DNA from: Mycolicibacterium duvalii
Lineage (GTDB): Bacteria; Actinomycetota; Actinomycetes; Mycobacteriales; Mycobacteriaceae
Length of the DNA stretch: 64,000 nt
NCBI RefSeq assembly: GCF_010726645.1
Contig: NZ_AP022563.1
Span: 1,612,001 to 1,676,000, forward strand
Direction of reading: 5' to 3'
This document shows positions 24,521 to 33,105 of this stretch, in pieces. The notes below the pieces were generated by a model. It ran no database searches, had not been told where the DNA came from, and saw nothing but the letters and a program-made list of their open reading frames with translations. Numbering within the stretch: the stretch's first letter is position 1; every line of letters begins with the position of its first letter. The translations under genes were made by a program, and so were the position numbers.

Positions 24521-26284
24521 GCAAGTGTTGTTGCTCACAGAGGGCTGATCCTGCCGGTCGAGCAGGCGGGCGTAGCCGGCGCCCATACCCAAAAGGATCA
24601 GTCCGACGACGATGAACACCGCGACGCGGAACATGCCGTCCAACGCACCGAGGTCGAACAGGAACAACTTGGCCACCGCGGCACCGACCAACCCCAGTCC
24701 GCCGCTGATCGGTACCGATCGCTCCGTCCGGTTCAGCCGCAGGGCGTAGCCGAACACCACTGCGGCCATCGCGATCCAGCAGATGGTGGCCACCATGTGG
24801 CCCGCGTAGAAGCCCCACCCGTCGGCGGCGATCAGCATCCCGGCCGTGACGCAGAACTGGGTGACCGCGTACCCGACGACGGCTGCGGTCGCCGCCCAGA
24901 GCGCGCCGTCACGACTGCTCGCCGTCCATGTCCAGGTGAGCGCCACCGCGGCCAGCAACGTGCTGGTCGCCAGAACCGACAGCCCGGTCGCGATGCCGAC
25001 CGGCATCGGCGTCAACAGTGCGCCAATCGGCGCGGTGACCAGGGAGACGGCGCCGCCGGCGGCGGCGAGACCGACCGCGATCCCGCGGGCCACGTGGTCG
25101 CGGCGCGCCGCGACGACCACCAGCAGCGCCATCGCGAGCAGGATCGGCGCCGCCAGCGTGCCGTCGAACGCAGTGACGACGGCCACGAGCGCGGCCACTG
25201 CGGCACACACCGCGAAGACCTGCCGCGCCGGCCCGGCGACTCCGGGCAGGCGGTCAGCCAGCAGCACCACGGCCAGCAGCGTGGCCGACAGCGCCGCGAC
25301 CAGCAGCGCGGCCAGCGCCTTGTCGACCGCCAGATCGACGCACAGCAGCGGTGTCACCCCGGCCGTGGTCAGCAACGCGAGCATTCCACGGTGGGCAGTG
25401 CTGGGCAGCAGCACCAGCGCGGTCACGATCGCCAGCGCCGCACCGAGCGCGCACGCACCCGCCAGCGCCAGATCCTCCTCGTTGCCGAAGTAGCGGACGA
25501 CCAGCGCCGTGCCCAGGGGCAGCACGATGGCCGCGATGCGTGCGCTGTGCAACCAGATCCAGTCGCGCCCCAGCTGGACGGGAACCGACACCGCCGCCAG
25601 CGACAGCATGAACCCGATGAGCAGCAAGGTGACTCCGCCTGTCACGATCGGCGCGAGCACCAGCAGCGGCACGATGACCAACAACCCGAGTTGCTCGGAA
25701 TGCCATCGGCGCGACAGCGTCAGCCCGCCACCGGCGATCACCACAGCGATGACCAATCCGACGGGGGCCGACACCCAGGAGTAGATCGTCGTCACGGCGA
25801 TCACGTCGATGTAGGCCGCGGCCACCCCGGTGGCGACCAGTGCGACCGCGCCGACTCGCCCACCCGGCCTGCGGTCCAGCCACAGACCCGCCCCGACCAG
25901 CGCGGCCGCGAGCGCCGCCCCGGCCGCGACGCGGATCTCCGGGCGCAGAATTCCCGCCTGGGCCGCGAGCACGAGCAGCAGCGCCACGCCCATCAGCGTG
26001 ACCCCGACGCCGGCCACCGCCAGCAGTTTGCCGATCCAGCCCTGCGACGGCGGCTCGACCGGACGCGCGGCGGCCGGGGCGGGCGGCGGATAGTGCCAGT
26101 ACGGCACCGGCTCAGCGACTGCCGGCATCGCGACAGTCGGGGGCGGCACGGGCACCGGCGGGGGCCGGTGCGCCAACGCCAGGTTCAGTTGCTGCAGTTC
26201 AGCGGAAGCCCGCGCGAGCTGGCGGGACATCGCGGCGAATTCGGCGGAAAGCCGCGCGATGACGACGTGCTGCGGTTCGGTCAT
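24518..26284 (-). CDS. DUF2339 polytopic membrane protein
   Basis: A 588-residue protein with about 16 or more hydrophobic helices from residue 95 to the end. The first 40 residues form a coiled-coil helix ('ARLSAEFAAMSRQLARASAELQQL' region), followed by a Pro-rich linker to about 90, the architecture of DUF2339 proteins. The C-terminal segment 'AKLFLFDLGALDGMFRVAVFIVVGLILL' is the conserved end of this family. Function unknown; large size and many helices suggest an envelope role. The start MTEPQH is preferred over the upstream GTG, but neither has a strong ribosome site. The stop codon lies inside the dps operator. Confidence 0.82.
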   Translation of the reverse strand: MTEPQHVVIARLSAEFAAMSRQLARASAELQQLNLALAHRPPPVPVPPPTVAMPAVAEPVPYWHYPPPAPAAARPVEPPSQGWIGKLLAVAGVGVTLMGVALLLVLAAQAGILRPEIRVAAGAALAAALVGAGLWLDRRPGGRVGAVALVATGVAAAYIDVIAVTTIYSWVSAPVGLVIAVVIAGGGLTLSRRWHSEQLGLLVIVPLLVLAPIVTGGVTLLLIGFMLSLAAVSVPVQLGRDWIWLHSARIAAIVLPLGTALVVRYFGNEEDLALAGACALGAALAIVTALVLLPSTAHRGMLALLTTAGVTPLLCVDLAVDKALAALLVAALSATLLAVVLLADRLPGVAGPARQVFAVCAAVAALVAVVTAFDGTLAAPILLAMALLVVVAARRDHVARGIAVGLAAAGGAVSLVTAPIGALLTPMPVGIATGLSVLATSTLLAAVALTWTWTASSRDGALWAATAAVVGYAVTQFCVTAGMLIAADGWGFYAGHMVATICWIAMAAVVFGYALRLNRTERSVPISGGLGLVGAAVAKLFLFDLGALDGMFRVAVFIVVGLILLGMGAGYARLLDRQDQPSVSNNTC

Positions 26285-26327
26285 GGGTTCATCGTGCTCC
26301 GCGACCACGCCCAGGGGATGAGTACAA

Positions 26328-26978
26328 CTACTCGTCGAAACCGTGTTCTATCGCGTAGCGGGCCAACTCGACTCGATTGCCGACCTGCAGCTTGCGGAAG
26401 GTCGCCTGAACATGGTTCTCCACGGTGCGGTGGCTCAACGACAGCCGCGCCGCGATCTGTTTGGCGGTCAGACCCTTGGCCACATGGCGCAGGATCTCGG
26501 TCTCGCGCTCGGTCAGACGCGGCACCGCCGGCCCGGTGGTGTCCCGCGCGATCCGGCGGTACTCGCCGAGGACCAGGCCCGCGAGCCCCGGGGTGAACAC
26601 CGCCCTGCCCTGCGCCGTGGCCCGCACCGCATCGGCGAGCTCCTGGCGCGATGCGCTCTTGACCAGATAGCCGGTCGCACCGGCTTTCACCGCTTCCAGA
26701 ACGTCGTCGCGCTCGTCGGAGGCGGACAGCACCAGGATGCGGCTGCCCGGGGATACCGCGAGTACCTCGGTCGTGGCCTGGGCCCCGTCGCCGTCGGACA
26801 GCCGCATGTCCATCACCACGACCGCGGGTGTGACGACCGCGGCCCGCCGCTTGGCCGCGGCGACCCCGTCGGCGGTGGCGACGACGTCGAAACCGTCGTC
26901 GGCGAGGTCGCGGGCCACCGCGTCGCGCCAGATCGGGTGGTCGTCGACGACCATGACGGTCACTGCCTGCTCGCTCAC
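26328..26978 (-). CDS. NarL/LuxR-family response regulator, coupled to an ABC transporter operon
   Basis: A DNA-binding response regulator of 216 residues. The receiver has D12/D13 and phosphoacceptor D57 ('VVVMDMRLSDGDGAQ'), with 'VLSASDE' and 'YLVKSAS' as the Thr/Ser and Lys sites. The C-terminal LuxR helix-turn-helix is 'LTERETEILRHVAKGLTAKQIAARL' plus 'SHRTVENHVQ'. The GTG at 26978 follows GGGGAGGAG closely, and its first bases overlap the kinase stop (GTGA). It is the last of five linked genes that begin with an amino-acid receptor. Confidence 0.93.
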   Translation of the reverse strand: MSEQAVTVMVVDDHPIWRDAVARDLADDGFDVVATADGVAAAKRRAAVVTPAVVVMDMRLSDGDGAQATTEVLAVSPGSRILVLSASDERDDVLEAVKAGATGYLVKSASRQELADAVRATAQGRAVFTPGLAGLVLGEYRRIARDTTGPAVPRLTERETEILRHVAKGLTAKQIAARLSLSHRTVENHVQATFRKLQVGNRVELARYAIEHGFDE

Positions 26979-28105
26979 GTACTCCTCCCCTGCCGGGGCA
27001 CGGTCAGCTCCCATTCCACCCCGGCACCCGGCGCGGTCGTCAGGCAGGCCTGCCCGCCGAGTGAGTTCACCCTGCCGACAATGGATTTCGCGATCCCGAT
27101 GTGACCCTGCCGTTCCGCCTCGGCCAGCCGGCCGTCGGCCATCCCGATGCCGTCGTCGCGCACGCTGATCGTCACCGAGTCACCCAGGTCCTCGAGCAGC
27201 ACGTAGGCCCTGGCCGCCGGACCGGCGTGGCGCGCGACATTGTCGAGGATGTTGGTCACCGCGGCCGCGAGTTCCTCGGCGACGGCGACATCGAGGAGTA
27301 CCGGCTCGGCGGGCACGGCCACCGACACCCGGTCACCTGCACAGCCGCGCAGCATCGCCGCGAAGTCCGTCGTCGCGCCGTCGGAGCGGTGCTCCCCGGC
27401 GGCACTGACCAGGCGGCGCAGGGCGCGTTCCTGCTCTCCGGCGAGTTCGGCCAGTTGGGCGGTCTCGCCGCCGATTTCGCGGCCCCGCCGCGACACCAGG
27501 GCCAGCACCTGGATGGCCCCGTCGTGAACCTGCCGGGACAGCCGTTCCCGCTCCTCCAGCGACGCTGACAGCCGGGTCGCTCGCTCGAGGTCGCGGTGGG
27601 CCCTGCGGGCGGTCTGGGCGGCCATCCCGACCGCCAGTCCCACCGCCAACTCGACGACGATGGTGGCGTTGCCACCCAGGTCGATGTGCACGTAGCCCTT
27701 CAGCGCGGCGCCGACCGCCATCACGAGCAGCCCGGTGCCCATTCCGGCGACCGGGCCGAACAGGATCGCCGCCGAGATGGTGGCATTGGTCGCCCACAGG
27801 GTGGTGGGCAGGGACTGGTTGTCGAGCACCCACTGATCGGAGGCGATGACCTCGGTGCTGAGCATCAGCGCGACCACCACGACCACTTCGGCCACCACCC
27901 ATCCGGGGCGCCGGCCGAAGCCCTGCAGATAAGCTGCCGCACAGGCGATGCTCCAGACGATCAGCACGCCGAAAAGCACCCAACCGGCCGGCGGATGCGC
28001 CAGATCGCCGTTGACGGCCACCTGGAACGTCAGGGCGTAGACACAACTGAGCAGACGGAACACCTGGGCGGCCCGCCACAGCGGCGCCGTCGGATCCGGC
28101 CTCAC
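26975..28105 (-). CDS. Membrane sensor histidine kinase (HisKA_3, MacS-like)
   Basis: 376 residues. Residues 15-165 hold five or six membrane helices with very short loops, so there is no large extracellular sensor domain. The dimerisation/phosphotransfer helix is '[19 protein letters not shown]' with H194. The ATPase domain shows N-box '[14 protein letters not shown]', G1 'VRDDGIGM' and a weak G2. The GTG start overlaps the stop of the transporter ATPase gene (GTGA) and its own stop overlaps the regulator start, so the chain is translated as a unit. This linkage suggests it senses, or responds through, the transporter's substrate. Confidence 0.92.
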   Translation of the reverse strand: MRPDPTAPLWRAAQVFRLLSCVYALTFQVAVNGDLAHPPAGWVLFGVLIVWSIACAAAYLQGFGRRPGWVVAEVVVVVALMLSTEVIASDQWVLDNQSLPTTLWATNATISAAILFGPVAGMGTGLLVMAVGAALKGYVHIDLGGNATIVVELAVGLAVGMAAQTARRAHRDLERATRLSASLEERERLSRQVHDGAIQVLALVSRRGREIGGETAQLAELAGEQERALRRLVSAAGEHRSDGATTDFAAMLRGCAGDRVSVAVPAEPVLLDVAVAEELAAAVTNILDNVARHAGPAARAYVLLEDLGDSVTISVRDDGIGMADGRLAEAERQGHIGIAKSIVGRVNSLGGQACLTTAPGAGVEWELTVPRQGRST

Positions 28106-28893
28106 ATCACCTTCGACAGAAACGCTTTCGTCCGTTCGTGTTGCGGGTCGGCCATCACCTCGCGCGGCCGGCCCTGCTCGACCACCACGCCGTCGTCCAT
28201 GAACACCAGCTCGTCGGCGACCTCCCGGGCGAATCCCATCTCGTGGGTGACCACGATCATCGTCATCCCCTCAGCGGCAAGGCTCTTCATCACCCCGAGC
28301 ACCTCGCCGACCAGTTCGGGATCCAGCGCCGAGGTGGGTTCGTCGAACAACATCAGCTTCGGCTCCATCGCCAGCGCCCGGGCGATCGCGACCCGTTGCT
28401 GCTGTCCCCCGGACAGCTGCAGCGGATAGGCGTTCGCCTTGTCGGCCAGGCCGACCTGCTCGAGCAGTTCCCGGCCGCGCTGCACCGCCCTGTCCTTGCT
28501 GGTGCCCTTCACCTGGATCGGCGCCTCGATGACATTGCCCAGCGCGGTCCGGTGCGGGAAGAGGTTGAAATGCTGGAACACCATGCCCACATCGCGGCGC
28601 TGCTTGGCGACCTCGCGCGGCTTCATCTCGTAGAGCCGACCGCCGCGCTCGTGGTAGCCGACGAGCTCCCCGTCGACATACAGGCGGCCGGCGGAGACGG
28701 TCTCCAGGTGGTTGATGCAGCGCAGAAATGTCGACTTACCCGAACCGGACGGCCCGACCAGAACCAGGACCTCGCCCTTCTGCACCTCGAGGTTGATCCC
28801 TTTGAGAACCTTCAACGCCCCGAAGTCCTTGCACACCATCTCGGCCCGCACCATCGGGTGAGCCGACCCCGCGGCGTCCGGCGGCGTGCTCAC
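28102..28893 (-). CDS. Polar amino-acid ABC transporter ATP-binding protein
   Basis: 263 residues of the GlnQ/HisP type. Walker [17 protein letters not shown]-loop '[13 protein letters not shown]', signature [15 protein letters not shown], Walker B '[14 protein letters not shown]' and H-loop 'VTHEMGFA' are intact. The frame is open 46 codons upstream, but the GTG at 28893 overlaps the permease stop as GTGA, and family similarity begins just after it ('[18 protein letters not shown]'). It energises the permease at 28890-29801. Confidence 0.94.
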   Translation of the reverse strand: MSTPPDAAGSAHPMVRAEMVCKDFGALKVLKGINLEVQKGEVLVLVGPSGSGKSTFLRCINHLETVSAGRLYVDGELVGYHERGGRLYEMKPREVAKQRRDVGMVFQHFNLFPHRTALGNVIEAPIQVKGTSKDRAVQRGRELLEQVGLADKANAYPLQLSGGQQQRVAIARALAMEPKLMLFDEPTSALDPELVGEVLGVMKSLAAEGMTMIVVTHEMGFAREVADELVFMDDGVVVEQGRPREVMADPQHERTKAFLSKVM

Positions 28894-29801
28894 ATCGACC
28901 CCGTACCGGCTTGCGCCTTGGCCAGCGCGGCGAGCTGCTTGTCGGTCAGCGTGCGCGACGCACCGCGGGAGAAGTGCTTCTCCAGGTAGTACTGGCCGAC
29001 CATCAGCACGCTGGTGATGACCAGATACCACACCGCGGCGACCATCAGCAGCGGAACGGGCTCGAACCGGACGGCGCCGATGTTTCGGGTGACCATGTAC
29101 AGCTCGAGGGTGAACGGCACCGCGGTGACCAGCGAAGTGGTCTTCAGCATGCTGATGACCTCGTTACCCGTGGGCGGGATGATCACCCGCATGGCCTGCG
29201 GGAGGACGGTCCGCCGCATCGCGAGTCCCCACGACATGCCCAGCGCGGTCGAGGCCTCCAGCTGCCCCTCGGGCACCGAGGTGATCCCGGCGCGGATGAT
29301 CTCGGCCATGTAGGCGGCCTCGTTGAGGCCGAGCCCGACGATCGCCAGCAGGAACGGGATCGACAGGCTCTGCAGGTCGAGATGGAAGAACGTCGGGCCG
29401 AACGGCACCCCGAGCTGGATGTTCTGGTAGATCGTCGGGAATAGCCCCCAGAACACCAGCTGCACGTAGACCGGGGTGCCGCGGAAGATCCACAGGTAGA
29501 CCCAGGACACCGACCGGAACACCGGGTTCGGCGACAGCCGCATCACGGCCAGCGTCACGCCCAGGATCACCGCGAGCACCATCGACAACACGGTCAGCTG
29601 GAGCGTGTACCAGATCGCGCTGGGAATCCGGTCGTCGAACAGGTACTGCCAGAACGTCGACCACCGATAGGCGTCGTTGGTCGCCGCCCCGTAGAGGAAC
29701 AGGCCGAGCAGCACGACGATGACCGCAGCCGCGACCCAGCGCCACGGGTGCCGAAGCGGCACCGCGTCGATCGGCTGGGGCGGCGGATCGGCGGAACTCA
29801 T
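28890..29801 (-). CDS. Polar amino-acid ABC transporter permease (HisM/GlnP type)
   Basis: 303 residues. An N-terminal segment of about 20 residues is followed by five or more helices. The amino-acid permease signatures are '[22 protein letters not shown]', '[13 protein letters not shown]' and the EAA loop '[32 protein letters not shown]', followed by '[10 protein letters not shown]'. The C-terminal 35 residues are a basic/Ala-rich extension. It works as a homodimer in related systems because only one permease gene is present. Receptor gene stop and permease start are 17 bases apart. Confidence 0.94.
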   Translation of the reverse strand: MSSADPPPQPIDAVPLRHPWRWVAAAVIVVLLGLFLYGAATNDAYRWSTFWQYLFDDRIPSAIWYTLQLTVLSMVLAVILGVTLAVMRLSPNPVFRSVSWVYLWIFRGTPVYVQLVFWGLFPTIYQNIQLGVPFGPTFFHLDLQSLSIPFLLAIVGLGLNEAAYMAEIIRAGITSVPEGQLEASTALGMSWGLAMRRTVLPQAMRVIIPPTGNEVISMLKTTSLVTAVPFTLELYMVTRNIGAVRFEPVPLLMVAAVWYLVITSVLMVGQYYLEKHFSRGASRTLTDKQLAALAKAQAGTGSM

Positions 29802-29818
29802 CGCTGCCGCGGCCTCAT

Positions 29819-30736
29819 TCAGTTGATCGCCCCGTTGATCACCGGCTTGTCGATCTGGCCTTCCTCCAGACCCCAGTTGGTGGCGATCTGCTCATAGGTG
29901 CCGTTGCCGATCAGGTGCTCGAGCGCGCGCAGCAGAGACTGCGCCAGCGACGACCCCTTGGCCACCGGCCAGCCGTAGGGGGCCGAGTCGAACAGCTCGC
30001 CGGCCTGCTCGAGCTTGCCGTTGCTCTGCTTGATCGCGTACTGCGTCACCGGCGAGTCCGCCGACATGGCGTCGGCCTGGCCGAGCACCACGGCGTTGGT
30101 CGCGGCGTCCTGCCCGTCGAACGGCACGATCTCGATCGGCGGCTGCCCGGCCTCGATGCACTTCTGGCTGCGGGCCGGCAACTCTTCGGTGGCCTGTGTG
30201 GTGTTCGACTGCACCGCAACCTTTTTCCCGCAGGCGTTCTCCGGGTCGATGCCGGCGTTGACCTGCTGCAGCCACAGCGAGCCCGCGGAGAAGTACGTGA
30301 CGAAGTCGACGACTTCTTCCCGCTGCCGGGTGTCGGTGAACGACGACATCCCGACGTCGTAGGTGCCGCCCTCGATGGACGGGATGATCTTGTCGAAGTC
30401 AGCTTCCCGGTAGTCGGGCGTCAGGCCCAGCGTCGCGGCGATCGCGTTCATCAGGTCCACGTCGAAGCCGACCAGCTTGCCGTCAGGGTCCTTGAACTCG
30501 TTGGGCGGATACGGGATGTTGACGCCGACGACCAGCGTGCCGCTCTCCCGGATCTCGGCGGGCACGCTGTTGGCGATCTCCTCGACCCGCTCGGCGTTCG
30601 CGGCGGTCGTCTCGGTCGCGGGCCCGGACGACTCGGTGTTGCTCGAGCAGCCCGACAGCGCCAGCGCTCCGGCCACGACCGCCGCCGCGGCCATACGCCA
30701 TGTCGAAACCCGGCGGTCTTGCCATGCACCCAGCAC
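29819..30736 (-). CDS. Polar amino-acid-binding lipoprotein (SBP family 3)
   Basis: A 305-residue receptor. The signal peptide ends in lipobox LSGC, followed by a Ser/Thr/Ala linker. The bilobed domain has 'LVVGVNIPYPPNEFKDPDGKLVGFDVDLMNAIA', 'DFDKIIPSIEGGTYDVGMSSFTDTRQREEVVDFVTY' and 'VAVQSNTTQ' (motifs cited in pieces), all typical of GlnH/ArtJ-type proteins. Two cysteines ('ENACGKK' and 'SQKCIEA') may pair. The GTG at 30736 is chosen because GGAGG lies 5 bases ahead; 25 further codons upstream are unlikely. It is the first gene of the five-gene operon. Ligand not determined. Confidence 0.9.
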   Translation of the reverse strand: MLGAWQDRRVSTWRMAAAAVVAGALALSGCSSNTESSGPATETTAANAERVEEIANSVPAEIRESGTLVVGVNIPYPPNEFKDPDGKLVGFDVDLMNAIAATLGLTPDYREADFDKIIPSIEGGTYDVGMSSFTDTRQREEVVDFVTYFSAGSLWLQQVNAGIDPENACGKKVAVQSNTTQATEELPARSQKCIEAGQPPIEIVPFDGQDAATNAVVLGQADAMSADSPVTQYAIKQSNGKLEQAGELFDSAPYGWPVAKGSSLAQSLLRALEHLIGNGTYEQIATNWGLEEGQIDKPVINGAIN

Positions 30737-30835
30737 AGTTGCCTCCACTTTCTGTTTCGGGCCCCGCCCGGGGGTAGTCCTGCTCGCTTCACCTACCGCT
30801 TGGCCGGACACCTTACGGGCAGTTTCGCGTCATGG

Positions 30836-30890
30836 ACGTTAACGACCGAGGGGCCGACATGCAGCGCCGGTAACGGAACATTAACGACCG
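30836..30890. promoter_or_regulatory. Repeated TTAACGACCG motifs, possible GlnR site
   Basis: The 11-base sequence TTAACGACCG with its preceding bases occurs at 30836-30848 (ACGTTAACGACCG) and 30878-30890 (ACATTAACGACCG), 42 bases apart, about four helical turns. Just before the second copy GTAAC-N6-TTAAC (30870-30885) resembles the GlnR pattern gTnAC-N6-GaAAC. It lies between the amino-acid receptor gene and the DUF308 gene. GlnR control of an amino-acid importer would make sense, but the match is imperfect. Confidence 0.4.
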
Positions 30891-30959
30891 GGTGGAGACA
30901 TCACAGCCGTACCGGCGAAAACGGCCGACTGCCAGGCAGTATGTGTCACACTGCGCGGC

Positions 30960-31553
30960 ATGGAAACCACTGCACCCCCCACCTTGTTGCAGCACCTGTG
31001 GAAAAACGCGCTGTTCTCCGGGATCCTCGCGGTGCTGCTCGGCGTGATGGTCCTGGTGTGGCCGGCCATCACCATCGTCGTGGCGGCGATCTTCTTCGGC
31101 GCTTACCTGTTGATCACCGGCATCAGCCAGGTGGTCTTCGCCTTCAGCCTGCACGTCTCGGCCGGCGGGCGCGTACTGCTGTTCCTCAGCGGCGCCGCCG
31201 CGTTGATCCTCGCGGTCCTGTGCTTCCGCAGCCTGCAAGAGTCGATCCTGCTGCTGGCCATCTGGATTGCCATCGGGTTCATCTTCCGCGGCGTGGCCAC
31301 CGCGGTCTCGGCGATCAGCGACCCGTCCCTGCCCGGCCGGGCCTGGGAGATCTTCATCGGCGTCATCAGCCTGGTCGCCGGCGTGGTCATCCTGGCGGCC
31401 CCGTTCGAGTCGCTGGCGACGCTGACTCTGGTGGTCGGCATCTGGCTGATCGTGCTCGGGGTCTTCGAAGTGGTCTCGGCGTTCGGCATCCGCAAGGCCA
31501 GCAAGACACTGACCGACCGCCGGCAGGAGGCCACAGCCGCGGCGCCGGAGTGA
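30960..31553 (+). CDS. DUF308/HdeD-family membrane protein (Rv1624c type)
   Basis: A 197-residue protein with six hydrophobic helices in three hairpins, the DUF308 pattern ('AVLLGVMVLVWPAITIVVAAIFFGAYLLITG', 'LILAVLCFRSLQES', 'GVVILAAPFESLATLTLVVGIWLIVLG'). Members in enterobacteria (HdeD) protect against acid; the mycobacterial role is not known. M. tuberculosis has a membrane protein of similar size in the same place, between cya and cydA. There is no good ribosome site; a CACACT ends 7 bases before the ATG. It ends about 80 bases before cydA. Confidence 0.85.
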   Translation: METTAPPTLLQHLWKNALFSGILAVLLGVMVLVWPAITIVVAAIFFGAYLLITGISQVVFAFSLHVSAGGRVLLFLSGAAALILAVLCFRSLQESILLLAIWIAIGFIFRGVATAVSAISDPSLPGRAWEIFIGVISLVAGVVILAAPFESLATLTLVVGIWLIVLGVFEVVSAFGIRKASKTLTDRRQEATAAAPE

Positions 31554-31588
31554 GTCCTGACACGATGCACCGGCCGACGAACCGATTG

Positions 31589-31607
31589 CTACTACACTGT
31601 GTCGTAG
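31589..31607 (+). promoter_or_regulatory. Palindrome in the cydA promoter
   Basis: CTACTACAC-T-GTGTCGTAG: nine-base arms with one mismatch around a single base, 27 bases upstream of the cydA start. AT-rich hexamers next to it (TTGCTA at 31586, TAGTTT at 31605) make it overlap the core promoter. TACTACA...TGTcGTA resembles operators described for BlaI/CopY-type repressors, and TetR-type sites can look alike. The regulator is inference only. Confidence 0.55.
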
Positions 31608-31633
31608 TTTAGTGGACGACCTTGGAGTGGCGC

Positions 31634-33091
31634 ATGGACGCGTTGGACGTGTCGCGGTGGCAGTTCGGAATCACCACCGTCTACCACTTCATCTTCGTGC
31701 CGCTGACCATCGGCTTGGCTCCGCTGATCGCCGCGATGCAGACGGCGTGGCATGTCACCGGCAACACGGCCTGGTACCGGCTGACCCGCTTCTTCGGCAA
31801 GCTGTTCCTGATCAACTTCGCGCTCGGTGTCGCCACCGGCATCGTCCAGGAGTTCCAGTTCGGCATGAACTGGAGCGAGTACTCGAAGTTCGTCGGTGAC
31901 ATCTTCGGCGCTCCACTGGCGTTCGAAGGGCTGATCGCGTTCTTCTTCGAGTCGACCTTCATCGGGCTGTGGATCTTCGGGTGGGGGCGGTTGCCGCGGG
32001 CGGTGCACCTGGCATGCATCTGGATCGTGGCCGTCGCGGTGAACGCGTCGGCGTACTTCATCATCGCGGCCAACTCGTTCATGCAGCATCCGGTCGGCGC
32101 CCGGTTCAACCCGGAGACCGGTCGCGCCGAGCTGACCGATTTCGTGGCGCTGCTGACCAACAACACCGCGATCTGGGCGTTCCTGCACGCCGTCGCCGGC
32201 GCCTTCCTGACCGCCGGCGCGTTCGTCGCCGGGGTCTCGGCGTGGTTGATGGTGCGGTCGCACCGCAGGTCCGACGCGGCCGACGCCCGAGCGCTCTACC
32301 GGCCCGCGACGATTCTCGGCAGCATGGTCGCCCTGGTGGCCGCCGCGGGCCTGTTCGTCACCGGCGACTTCCAGGGCAAGTTGATGTTCGTTCAGCAGCC
32401 CATGAAGATGGCATCGGCAGAATCGTTGTGCCACACCGAGACCGACCCGATGTTCTCGATTCTGACGGTCGGTACACACAACAACTGTGACAGCGTCACC
32501 CACCTGATCGAAGTGCCCTATGTGCTGCCGTTCCTCGCCGAGAGCCGGTTCGAGGGGGTGACGCTCGAGGGGGTGCAGGACCTGCAGCAGCAGTACCAGG
32601 AGCGGTTCGGGCCCGGCGACTACCGGCCCAACCTGTTCGTCACATACTGGTCGTTCCGCGCGATGATCGGCCTGCTGCTCGTGCCCGTGGCGTTCGCGCT
32701 GCTCAGTCTGTGGCTGACCCGCCGCGGCCGGATCCCCGATCAACGGTGGTACGGCCGATTCGGGCTCCTCACGATTCCGACGCCGTTTCTGGCGAACTCG
32801 TCGGGCTGGGTCTTCACCGAGATGGGCCGCCAGCCCTGGGTTGTGGTGCCCAACCCCACCGGTGATCAGCTGGTGCGAATGACGGTGCAGGAGGGCGTGT
32901 CCGGCCATCCCGCCGGCCTGGTGTTGTTCTCCCTGGTGATGTTCACACTGGTCTACGGCATGCTGGCGGTGGTCTGGTTCTGGCTGATGCGCCGCTACGT
33001 CGTGGAGGGCCCGCAGGAGCACGACACCGAACCCGCCCCGCCGAAGCCGCCCAGCGACGACGACGTGGCACCCCTGTCCTTCGCCTACTGA
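31634..33091 (+). CDS. cydA: Cytochrome bd oxidase subunit I
   Basis: The haem-bearing, quinol-oxidising subunit of the high-affinity terminal oxidase (reduces O2 to water without proton pumping). 485 residues and about nine helices. Visible family motifs: 'SRWQFGITTVYHFIFVPLTIG' (haem b595 His side), 'KLFLINFALGVATGIVQEFQFGMNW', 'FFESTFIGLWIFGW', 'ANSFMQHPVG' and 'GWVFTEMGRQPWVV'. The Q-loop is of the short type usual outside proteobacteria. The start MDALDVSRW follows GGAG at good spacing; an ATG-less frame extends four codons further. First gene of cydABDC; cydB begins 14 bases downstream. Confidence 0.97.
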   Translation: MDALDVSRWQFGITTVYHFIFVPLTIGLAPLIAAMQTAWHVTGNTAWYRLTRFFGKLFLINFALGVATGIVQEFQFGMNWSEYSKFVGDIFGAPLAFEGLIAFFFESTFIGLWIFGWGRLPRAVHLACIWIVAVAVNASAYFIIAANSFMQHPVGARFNPETGRAELTDFVALLTNNTAIWAFLHAVAGAFLTAGAFVAGVSAWLMVRSHRRSDAADARALYRPATILGSMVALVAAAGLFVTGDFQGKLMFVQQPMKMASAESLCHTETDPMFSILTVGTHNNCDSVTHLIEVPYVLPFLAESRFEGVTLEGVQDLQQQYQERFGPGDYRPNLFVTYWSFRAMIGLLLVPVAFALLSLWLTRRGRIPDQRWYGRFGLLTIPTPFLANSSGWVFTEMGRQPWVVVPNPTGDQLVRMTVQEGVSGHPAGLVLFSLVMFTLVYGMLAVVWFWLMRRYVVEGPQEHDTEPAPPKPPSDDDVAPLSFAY

Positions 33092-33105
33092 GAGGACGCG
33101 ATCTC

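Noticed and set aside
24044..26596. An 850-codon plus-strand open frame across dps and DUF2339
   Set aside because: It is antisense to two recognisable genes and encodes a Arg/Gln/His-rich low-complexity product.
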